Assembly (NCBI GenBank): GCA_017654935.2
Contig: CM065713.1
Location: 22,438,564 to 22,502,563 of the forward strand
DNA: 64,000 nucleotides
Direction: 5' to 3'
Origin: Phymorhynchus buccinoides
Taxonomy: Eukaryota > Mollusca > Gastropoda > Neogastropoda > Raphitomidae
Numbering within the stretch: position 1 is the stretch's first letter; every line of letters begins with the position of its first letter. This document shows, piece after piece, positions 25,861 to 61,600 of this stretch. A program made the translations under genes and the position numbers. The notes beneath the pieces are model-generated. The model was not told where the DNA came from. It saw only the letters and a list, made by a program, of their open reading frames with translations, and did no database searches.

Positions 25861-26525
25861 ACAGTTTAACCACACACACACACATGTTCAAACAACACTA
25901 CACGCTTAAAACAGTTCAACCACACACACACATATGTTCAAACAACACTACACGCTTAAAACAGTTTAACCACACACACACACATGTTCAAACAACACTA
26001 CACGCTTAAAACAGTTCAACCACACACACACATATGTTCAAACAACACTACACGCTTAAAACAGTTCAACCACACACACACACACACACATGTTCAAACA
26101 ACACTACACGCTTAAAACAGTTCAACCACACACACACACACACATGTTCAAACAACACTACACGCTTAAAACAGTTCAACCACACACACACACACACATA
26201 TGTTTCAAACAACACTACACGCTTAAAACAGTTCAAACCACACACACACACACACACATGTTCAAACAACACTACACGCTTAAAACAGTTCAACACACAC
26301 ACACACACACACATGTTCAAACAACACTACACGCTTAAAACAGTTCAACCACACACACACACACACATATGTTCAAACAACACTACACGCTTAAAACAGT
26401 TCAACCACACACACACACACACACATGTTCAAACAACACTACACGCTTAAAACAGTTCAACCACACACACACACACATGTTCAAACAACACTACACGCTT
26501 AAAACAGTTTAACCACACACACACA
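25861..26525. repeat. ~55-65-bp satellite with (CA)n spacers
   Basis: About a dozen units share atgttcaaacaacactacac and gcttaaaacagttcaacc, joined by CA runs of variable length. Diverged units lie at 25550-25660 and 26880-26965. The long Thr-His frames are artefacts. Confidence 0.95.
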
Positions 26526-26603
26526 CTGATTATTACTCAAAGTATTAATGTGCCTTTGTATTTTGCTATGCATGCATATATGTACTTGAGCGTGTAGATG
26601 TCT

Positions 26604-26680
<77 letters not shown>

Positions 26681-26852
26681 TATATGAGTACTCGGGTGTG
26701 AGCGTGCATGAACTTATTAATGTTTTTTGTGGTGTTTTTTATTTCATGTTCATTTTCTTCTTTAATTTTTCTATAACAGATGGGCTTGATGTAAAAAAGC
26801 AAACCATCATTGCGTATTCAATGTTCCATCTGAAATTTTAAAAAAATTTGAT

Positions 26853-26883
<31 letters not shown>

Positions 26884-27006
26884 GTGTGCTTCAAATACAC
26901 ACACACACACACACATGTTCAAACAACACTACATGCTTAAAACAGTTTAACCACACACACACACTGAGAGACTCAAACACCCGTCATTTTCTTCTTGTTC
27001 AAGTCG
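26526..27006. other. GA and CA microsatellites; probable 3' UTR of MRPL39
   Basis: (GA)n lies at 26610-26680 and (CA)n at 26858-26882. TTTATT at 26738-26743 reads AATAAA on the MRPL39 strand and is a candidate polyadenylation signal ~265 bp after the stop. Confidence 0.5.
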
Positions 27007-51553
<24,547 letters not shown>

Positions 51554-51748
51554 GTTGATCCCCAATAGCGGAAGTTGATTTGGGAGTTGTCCTTTTGTCG
51601 AGCATGCGCAAAAAAGCTGTATCCAAGGAGATCGCTCAGCAAAATATGGCCAGCAACTTGTCTTAGTCTCTCGTGTGGAAAAAAACTGAAATACAATCGA
51701 TTTCACCACAAACAGGGTTTAGTCTTCAAAGTCTTTTGATTGTTCAGC
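51554..51748. promoter_or_regulatory. Bidirectional MRPL39/CFAP45 promoter
   Basis: Only 195 bp separate the two start codons. The gap holds an 11-of-12 match to the NRF-1 site (51599-51610, minus strand TGCGCATGCTCG), an ETS/GABP-like GCGGAAGT (51569-51576) and a CCAAT (51562-51566). There is no TATA box. These are common in TATA-less bidirectional promoters and, for NRF-1 and GABP, in mitochondrial-protein genes. Confidence 0.7.
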
Positions 51749-51751
51749 ATG
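51749..51751 (+). CDS. CFAP45: CFAP45 exon 1 (5' UTR plus start codon)
   Basis: Exon 1 ends ttcagcATG|gtgagtag. The first exon-2 codons PGSAIS follow directly, giving an MPGS... start that mirrors the MPLS... start of vertebrate CFAP45. Confidence 0.8.
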
Positions 51752-54700
51752 GTGAGTAGCAGTTTATTGTTGTTTTGTGCGTTTTGCAAATTTAAAATTT
51801 GAGAAAATTCTCAAAACAGATATTTAGTTCATGATTTATTTGATTATAAATAATAAATGATTATATTAATATTTCTGAAGTAAGAAAATATCGACCGTCA
51901 CTGTATATCGTACTTTTGTATTGGTGCTATTATAATAATGTAGTGGAAACCAACGGTTGTCAGAGATGTGGTTGCCAGGCAATGCTAAACTAAAACTTAG
52001 CCTAGCAAACTGTACAGAAATTGGAATAATTTTAATCTTTACCTGTTTACCATAACTTTATAGTTTAAAAGGTTTCATGGCACAGCAGCCTTTTCCCCCC
52101 CTAAAGATACAAAAACTGGCGAGATAGCCAAAAAGTGACAATGTTTTCCTTCTTTTGTACTGATCATCTGGGGGCAACTTCTCTTCACAAGTCTTCTGCA
52201 GAACACCCCTAGCTAAAGTTTAACCCCTTCACTGCTGAGTCCGGTTCCGTTTCCGGGGCAACTATTTGCCAAGCCGTTTTAGGTTGCCGAGTCTATCGCA
52301 AAACTTTCTGAATAAAAGCGCATATAACCTATGCTTTTCTGAACGGGGATTGAATATACTATCACATGCATTCGAACATACTGCGAAAAGCGTATGGATA
52401 GAAAACGGGAAACTCTTAGAATATGACGGATATTTCCGTGACGGGGCAGTTTATAGGTTACCGGAAGTTGACGGAAATATCCGTGACGAGACAATAAAAA
52501 GTTTAAGCATCAGAAAATAAACAATAAAAGAAGAAGCAATAAACCCAAGGATAATCAGACTCATTCAGTAAAGCTGACAGTGGGTGGTGTAGTGTATTGT
52601 TGGTTCTTCTCTTTGTTCCCCCTTCCACACTTCTTCACCATACTCATTTCCCCAACAACAGCAATGGCTCCCGCCCACCTGCGTGCGCATCTCGACCCTT
52701 CCAACGAAAGTGTCGCCATCTTAGTCAGATTTGTGTGTAAACAGGATGGAAGTTCAGTTTAGCGTCGCGTATCGGCTTTCGCCATGTATGATGGGCTGAA
52801 CAAACCAACCAGGGTATAAACAAAAATTTATGTTCCTGAATCACTGTCTTAGCCAAAAGGCCGAGAAGCGATCAGAATTTAAACGTGTAAACAGCATCGA
52901 TCGGGCATTTTTCAAACAAAGTTACTGACTAAGATGGCGGTCTCCCATACTATGAAGCGCTCCTTGTGGCCGGTTATGAAGACACATGGGTACAAGCCAT
53001 ACACAAGCGCTGATCTGTACAAACCCGAAGTTACACAAACCCGAATTAATCAGTCACATGCGCCTTCATACGAACAAGCCTCTTCCCCTTCCGTTAAGGG
53101 GGGGGGGGGGGGATGGATGGAAGAGGTAGATCTAACCTGATGGAGCTATAGACATTAAGGGCTCCCAATCGTCCCGCAAAACAAGGGGTCCCAGGGACTC
53201 CTTCACTTACAGTATAGAGGGTCCTAGAGGCGGGATAGAGGGTCCCAGTGGCATTGCGAATGCTAAAAATAATTTTTCTAGTGCATCCCTGGGATCCCCT
53301 GCACATTCTTTTAGAGGGTCCTTTAGAATGTTAGTACTTCATAGACCCCCAAATGGGGGTCCCTGGGAGCCCTGGACATTGGAAGCTTTCAAAATTTGTT
53401 CTGCTTCAGCCCTGCACATTCTTTTAGAGGGTCCTTTAGAATGTTAGTACTTCATAGATCCCCAAATGGGGGTCCCTGGGAGCCCTGGACATTGGAAGCT
53501 TTCAAAATTTGTTCTGCTTCAGCTGGTGGTAGGTGAAACAATTTTTTGTTGTTAGTCGCAGCCTGGGAGTGCCATTTCTATTCCGGGAAGCTCGGCTTTG
53601 AGACAATAGACATTGTGGAAGCTTCAGCAGGTGACACTGACATGTGATCATTTTGTGTGTGTGTGTGTGTGTCACAGCCTGGGAGTGCCATTTCCTTTCC
53701 GGGAAGCTCAACCTCGAAACAATAAACATTGTGGAAGCTTTCAAACTTTGTTCTGCTTCAGCAGGCGACACTGACAGGTGTTAATTTTGTGTGTGTGTGG
53801 CAGCTTGGGAGTGCCATTTCCGTTCCGGGAAGCTCGGCCTCGAGACATTAGACAATAGAAGCTTTCAAACTTTGCTCTGCTTCAGCAGGTGATACTGACA
53901 GGTGTTAATTTTGTGTGTGTTTCTTTTGTGTGTTGCAGCCTGGGAGTGCCATTTCCGTTCCGGGAAGCTTGGCCTCGAAACAATAGACAATAGAAGCTTT
54001 CAAACTTTGTTCTGCTTCAGCAGGTGACACTGACGGGTGATAATTTTGTTTGTGTGTGTCGCAGCCTGGGAGTGCCATTTCCGTTCCGGGAAGCTCAGCC
54101 TCGAGTGGGTCGCGCAAGGGGAAGACGCGTCAGTACCGCACGGTCAGCCACACCTCCCAGGTGGACGAGGCGCTGTTCGGCCAGTCGGGGACCGATAAGA
54201 AGAGGCAGGAGCTGCTGAAGGACAAGTGGGCCAACGGGGACGGGCCGGCGCCCATCGAGAAAGAGGCCCAGAAGCGGCGCAACAACCGCAGCGGCAAACA
54301 GAACAAGGAGACGGTGCAGGTCATCACTAAGGACCTCATCAGAAACCTGATGTGAGTGCGTGGAAAGTGATGATCATAGTGATGATGATGATACCTGATA
54401 GATCATAACACTTAACTGAATTTCCTCCAAAGTCGGAGTGTGGCTGCCCACGTGGCGGGGCAATCGAAAAACGGTCACGCACGTCATGTTCTCATCCCTA
54501 GCTGGTGCATTTGTACCATAGTGTTCAAGTGCTTCGGCTGTTGGGATGATCCCTGGAGTCTTTAAGCCAGGGTAAGACAACAAACAACAACAACAAGCAA
54601 ACAACAACTCAATCACATTGCAGCCATTACACTAAGCTGTGAACTTAGAAATTGCATGATTTTGAGTCATTCAAAGATCTCCACAAATCACTCCAGCCAT

Positions 54701-57069
54701 ACACACAAACAAAACAGGCATGAACGAAAAGAGAAATGAAAGAGGACTACAGGTTTTTACTTCAGGTATAGGCCTTTGCAACTAGGGTTATTAACGCCCT
54801 TGACAGTGAGAGTAATTGCTCTTGCTGGTCAGTACTGACAAGGGCATTCACTCTTGCGAAAGGCAGCCATTTAGTGGCATCAAATAGGGTTATTGGCGAG
54901 AGTTATCTCCCTGTCTGGTCAGTACTGAACCATCTTCCCCCACCCTCCAAGGGCATTCACTCTTGCGAAAGGTGTTCGTTGCAGACCCCAATAGCAATAG
55001 GGAAACGGATAGTTCAGACCGTGGTGGTTTTTTTTATAGAAAGACTGTTTATAGAAAGACTTTGTAGTGGTTTCACCACTACAAACCACTACAAACGCAA
55101 AGTAGTATGTATAAATGCGATCTAGAGGAGCGAAACGAGATTAGAAATGATCGCATTATGGCGTGCTCACAGATTTACTTCCCTTCAAGTGAATTCCATC
55201 AAGCTGACAGCTTAATATATCTTCCGCATACAATTAGGCATTTCGTCTCAATGATAACATCACATATCGCATATATTTATGCGGAAGGTAGAGATTGAGT
55301 TAAAAGTTTTAATTTTCTATGCAGCAAGGGGGGGGGGGATGGAAGTTCAGTTTAACGTCGTGTATCGGCTTTCGCCATGTACGACGGGCTGAACAAACCA
55401 ACCATGGTATAAAGAAAAATTTATGTTCCTGAATCACTGTCTTAGCCAAAAGGCAGAGAAGCGATCAGAATTCTCAGCAGCAAGGTGTCTGTATGACATG
55501 TATGTTTTTTATATTTTAGCATATTTGGAAATGCATATTATTATTATGCATTTGATTTTGAGCAGACAAGTATATAATTTTCATGTGCTGTTTTGTATGT
55601 TTTCAAAATTATACATGTTTTTTTGTGGTGATAATGGTGATGGTGATGATAATGGTGATGATGATAGTGCTTGTAGATAATGGTGATGATGATGATGATA
55701 AAGATGGTGACAATGATGGTGATAATGATGATGATGATGATGGTTGATAATGGTGATGATGATGATGACGTTAAAGATGGTGACTGACAATGATGATATT
55801 AATGGTGATGGTGATGATGATAGTGCTTGTAGATAATGGTGATGATGATGACGATAAAGATGGTGATAATGATGGTGATAATGATGATGATAATGGTTGA
55901 TAATGGTGATGATGATGATGACGTTAAAGATGGTGACTGACAATGATGATATTAATGGTGATGATGATGATGATAGTGCTTGTAGATAATGGTGATGATG
56001 ATGACGATAAAGATGGTGACAATGATGGTGATAATGGTGATGATGATGATAATGGTTGATAACGGTGATGATGATGATGACGATAAAGATGGTGACTGAC
56101 AATGATGATATTAATGGTGATGATGATGATGATGATGATAGTGGTTCATAATGGTGGTGATGATGATGATAAAGCTGGTGACATAGATGATAATGGTGAT
56201 GATGATGATAGTGGTTGATAATGGTGGTGACGATGACGATAAAGCTGGTGACAATGATGATGATAATGGTGGTGGTGATGAATTGATGATGATAGTGGTT
56301 GATAATGGTGACGACAATAAAGATGATGATAAAGATGGTGACGATGATGTTGATGGTGGTTCCAGAGTCCCGTCAGACGACCCCTCGGGCCAGTCCATCA
56401 TCCTGCCTCGCGACCAGTTCATGCGCATCATGATGGCCTCGCGAGTGCAAACCAAGGAGGAGAAAGAGGCCGAGATCGAGAGACTCAAAATGGAGAAGGA
56501 AGCCGCTCTCGTGAGTTGGTCGTGATGCTCGTCGGGGCAGTGGGCGGTGGATGCCTCGTGCCTCCATACGGGGAGCTGGATGACCCCCGCCCCCATCCAC
56601 GAGTCTCTCCCCGTGGGGATACTGGGGGGGGTGGGGTCTTTCGTAAAAATAGTCCCCCCCCCCCCCACCTTCTGGAAGTTCTGTGCTTGTAACTTCCTCT
56701 AATCTGCCACTCTCTTTGACTCTGCCTTTTCCCTTTGCTTTCTATCATCTAATATCTTTCTGACTTATTGGCCCCATTCTCCTGCCTTTTTTTCTAAAAC
56801 AAATCTTCCAAATAATTGTTCTCTTTTGAGCTCCTTCCGAAATCGGAATGTGTCGGCTGTACGCAGCGGGGGAGACCAGTGAAAACTGAAAACCGGACAC
56901 ATACATACCTTACCCATTATGGCCATATGGCCTGGGAACGCAGAAGAAGAAGGTGGTGGAGGTGTGAGCGTGTGGAGAAAGAGAGCGAGTGGAGAAGATG
57001 TGTGCATGGATGTGTATTATCGAAATATGTTTGTCTAATGTTGTTAGTTTTTCCTTTGCGTTTAATGGG

Positions 57070-57122
<53 letters not shown>

Positions 57123-58339
57123 AGTGTTTGCATTTTGAACATATTCCTAGTTATGATTTTTGTGGGTTTTTTTTTGTGTGGTTGCAATTTTAAAACATTT
57201 TGAACTCGTTTGTTTTGTGCAGGTTCAATAGGGCATTTGCCACGAGAGTTTGAACTCTACACAACACTACTAACTTGCCCGCGCTCGTTCTGCCCGAGTT
57301 GCGTTGACCTTTGTAATTCTGCTCTCTAAATTCAACTCAGTCAAATTCAAGGTCGCTGGCACGCGGCAAATGCCCTATTGCTGATTGATTTTTTTTATAC
57401 TAGAAAGTTTTTACGGTAAATTTTTAAACTTAAAATACATTCTTTGCCAGATGGTTTAGATTTTTTAGTTATCTGGTTTTTAATTATGTATTTTTCACCA
57501 TCTGTAAAACTTGTAATTTTTTTCATTTTTAACTAAAGAAGTTTGTTCAAGTCGCAGAAACCGAGACCAGCAGTCCAAGGGGAGCGAATCTATGTTAGAC
57601 CGTCAGGAGGCAACCAACCGAGGAGACACTGCACTTCTGCTGAGTCACTTCGGTGGAGTTCAGTGGAGCCTGTTCAGGACACCACCTACTAAGCCCCCTA
57701 CTGACGACACTATTCTCTTAGTCGCGGAGCCAGCGTGAGTGAGGTCCTCCACCGAGGGCGCCACCACGACCGTCCACCGACAGCTCCCCAGAACACACTG
57801 ATCCCCATGACTTTGACCCGAACGCACCAAGGCATAGACTGGATTGGAAACCGAAACTGAGGTCACCATGAGAGCAGGGCATGCAAAGCCACAGAATTTG
57901 AGACATTTTTTAATTTTATGATTGATGGAAAATGAGGCCGATGATAACGATGATGATGATGCTATGGAGTTCCGTATCGGTCTGAGACTGCATATTTGTT
58001 AGTTCTTGCAAATATTTTATATTTTTGTGGTTTTCTTCACAATGTCAGGAAGCAGCACAGCAGCGAAAGAACGAAATGAAGCAGCTGGACCTGGCTCGGC
58101 AGAAGAACTGCGCCCTCACCGACCTCGAGCTGGAGGCCAAGGAGAAAGCCGAGCACCTGCTGTCCCGCGCCAACGCCATGAGGCTGGAGCAGGAGGATGA
58201 GATCAAGCACCTCAACGAGGTGAGGATTCTGTCTGTGTGTGTGTGTGTGTGAGAGGGAGACAGAGAGAGAGTCAACGCCATGAGGCTGGAGCAGGAGGAT
58301 GAGATCAAGCACCTCAAGGTGAGGATTCTGTCTTTATGT

Positions 58340-58420
<81 letters not shown>

Positions 58421-58478
58421 AACGCCATGAGGCTGGAGCAGGAGGACGAGATCAAGCACCTCAACGAGGTGAGGATTC

Positions 58479-58532
<54 letters not shown>

Positions 58533-58576
58533 TGTCTGTCTGTGTGTGTGTCTGTCTGTCTGTCTGTGTGTGTCTC

Positions 58577-58608
<32 letters not shown>

Positions 58609-61600
58609 CCAACGCCATGAGGCTGGAGCAGGAGGATGAGATCAAGCACCTCAACAAGGTGAGGATTCTCTGTGTGTATGCGTATGTGTGCGCCTAAGAA
58701 ATAGTTAGGCCCAGCATGTCCGTCTTCGGCTGCAGAAAATATTTCTAAGAATTTCCAGAAAAAAGGGGCAGGAGAATGAACCAGAAAGGCAGAAAGATAG
58801 CAGATGACAGTAAGCAAAGGGAAAAGGCCGAGTCAAAGAGAGTGACAGACTAGAGGGAGTTGCAAGCACAGAACTTCCAGAAGGTGGGAGAACTATTTGT
58901 ATGAAAGACACCCCCCAGGTATCCCCACAGGGGTATAAAAGAATCTGATTTTGTAATAACAAAAATGTATTGCTGCACAATATACACAACTACCTATTTA
59001 TTTACTTTTTTACATAAATAGGTATTAGGTACTTTATAGTCACAGAGGCATCTCTGTGAAAGTCAGGCTGCTCCCACCTGGAGAGCGCGTCGCAGCCAGA
59101 GTATTTTTTGTATTATTTTTTTGGGCATGCGATTTTTTGTGACTGATGAGGAAGAAAAGGGGACGGGGGTAAATTTTGACCAAATGACAACTTTTTCGTT
59201 GCCACTGGGTTTAACGTGTGCTAAGTGCATGGGCACACGGGACCTCGATTTATCGTCTCATCCGAAAGACTCCACATTCAGACCATAAGGCCTAGTGCAA
59301 AGTGAGAGGAAAAATCCCCTGTACCCAGGTTCGAACTCGGGTTTACTTGACACGAAGCGAACGCGTTACCACTGTGCCACTCTACACAGGTTGGGTTTGG
59401 GTTTTTTCATTCCTGAGACTCGCATGCCCATAATTTAAATTGTACACAGAAGCGGACGAGTTTTTCGGTGATGGTTGTTTGAGATGCGCAGTGCAGGACT
59501 GCCAACCATCCCCCCCTAAGGGGTATTTGTCCCTGGAAACAATCAAAAATGGCACCCTGTCCCTGGAATCCACTTTTCTGTCTGGTGTCCCTGGAAACTG
59601 AGTAGAATTTAAAAAAATTGTAGAACAAGCACTTGTCTTGTTTGCTGGCCTTGCTATTGAACACGGGACACACAACACAACACTTAAAATGTTTCCTAAC
59701 ATGCATGTTACAGATAGGTTACTGTACACCAAGGGACCTTGAATATTGAAGCACATTGGCACCAAAAAACATCAAGAATACAGAAAACAACAGTCGCAGA
59801 AATGTTGCTAGATGATGAAATAATTGGAAGTTAATGCTCGTTTTGACCCTGATGCATGTCATTGCGATGTTTGTCCCTGGAAATAAGTCTGTGTCCCTGG
59901 TTTTTCTGTAGTTTGTCCCTGGAAACTGCAACAGAGGGTTGGCAGCGTCTTGTGAGCTAACGTTTTTACCAGCCATGCAGATTGGTTAGTTATCACTGAT
60001 TGTTGTCAATGTGCAGTTGATACTGAACGCCAAGTGTCACGCCATCCGCGACGCTCAGATCCTGGAGAGAGGGCAGATCTCGCGAGAACTCGTGGGCGAA
60101 GAGAAGAGACTGGACACCATGATGGAGGTATACGTCTGTCCGTCTTGTTTGTCTGTCTGTCTGTCATGTTTGTTTTCTTTTTAACTTAAAACAAACAAAC
60201 TTTTTTTTTCCACAAACATACATATTCAAACATTATATCTGGTGCATAGCTGTCGTACAAACAGCTTGTTTGTCGTAGAAACATAAGCTTGTTTGTTTGT
60301 CTGTTGGACTATCTTCTTCTTCTTCTTCTTCTTCAGTCGCTCAGTCAGACAGCTTCCTGTCAATTGGGAGCGCAGATGTGTCATGCTGCCGTTATGCGCC
60401 TAACTAAGAGGCGCATAACTTGGCTGTGGCTGGAGGAAATCGGTTTGAAAGCGTTTCTTGAGAAAAGGGCTGGAGAATGGACCGGTAAGGCGGAGAGATA
60501 GTAGATGACGGGTAAGCAAAGGGAAAAGGCGGAGTCAAAGAGTGACAGAATAGAGGAAGTTACAAGCACAGAACTTCCAGAGAGAGAAAATGGAGTTTTA
60601 CGTGCTCTTGGTCTGAATCGGACACATATGGGACATTTGTAAATACAAATATGGTGGGAACAATACTGGAGGCAATGCCCGGAGGCAGTACGAAACCAGT
60701 AAAGTCCCGATTTAAAAAAAAAAAATTAATACAGATAGCTGTAGCGGTGACCACGCCTCGGTTAAACCTCATCGGCTATGGCACCGCCACAAGTATGTTA
60801 TTAGATAACACAGAACTTCCAGAAGGTGGGGGAACTATTTATGCAAAAGACCGCCGCCCCTGTATCCCCACAGGGGGTTGGCCTGTCTAAAAGTCAAGTT
60901 TGCAAAGAGACTGGATGATGTGGTGGAGGTAGGGTTTTTACTTTGCCTGTCCATCTATCGGTCTGCCTGTCTGTTTTCTCGTGCGTTCGTATGTCTGTTT
61001 GTCTAATATTAATTGTTCCTAGGTATTCTCTGAATTCCTACGGCAAAAAGGCTTTCTCTGTTTCCGGACCTACAATTTGGAATTCTCTACCCCTTTCTCT
61101 CAGAAAAGTCACCTGTCTCCAAACTTTCAAATCCGAACTCAAAACATATCTCTTCAGAAAGTACCTTGATTGATGTTTGGCGTGAGGAAAGCTATGTACT
61201 TGTAGCCTCTCTCTCTCTCTTAGTGTGTGTGTGCATGTGCGCGTGTGTTTAGTGTTATAATATAATCGTTTAGTTTACAAATTTAGTATTTTTCTTGTGT
61301 ATAATGTAATTGTTAGTGATAGCATTCTGGATTGTAGACTGTACGAACCTTCTAAATTTCTGACTTGAAACACAGCTTACAAAAGTGTATTGACAAAGAC
61401 TATAAGACAGTCGCAGTGCTAGACTAGAGAATCCCTCAAAGAAGCGAGTCACAAAGCAGGTGGCTTGTCGTAATCTGAACGATAATGCAAATCTATGGTT
61501 TGATAGAAAGATTATCATTATTGTTCTTGTTAGTAGTAGTACTGAGGAGCCTGTGGTTGAGTGGTTAGAGCACTCGGCTGTGGTGCGGAAGGTCGCGGGT

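Noticed and set aside
55581..56668. His/Ile- and Ser-rich minus frames
   Set aside because: They are translations of GAT repeats and, at 56485-56668, of SINE S2.
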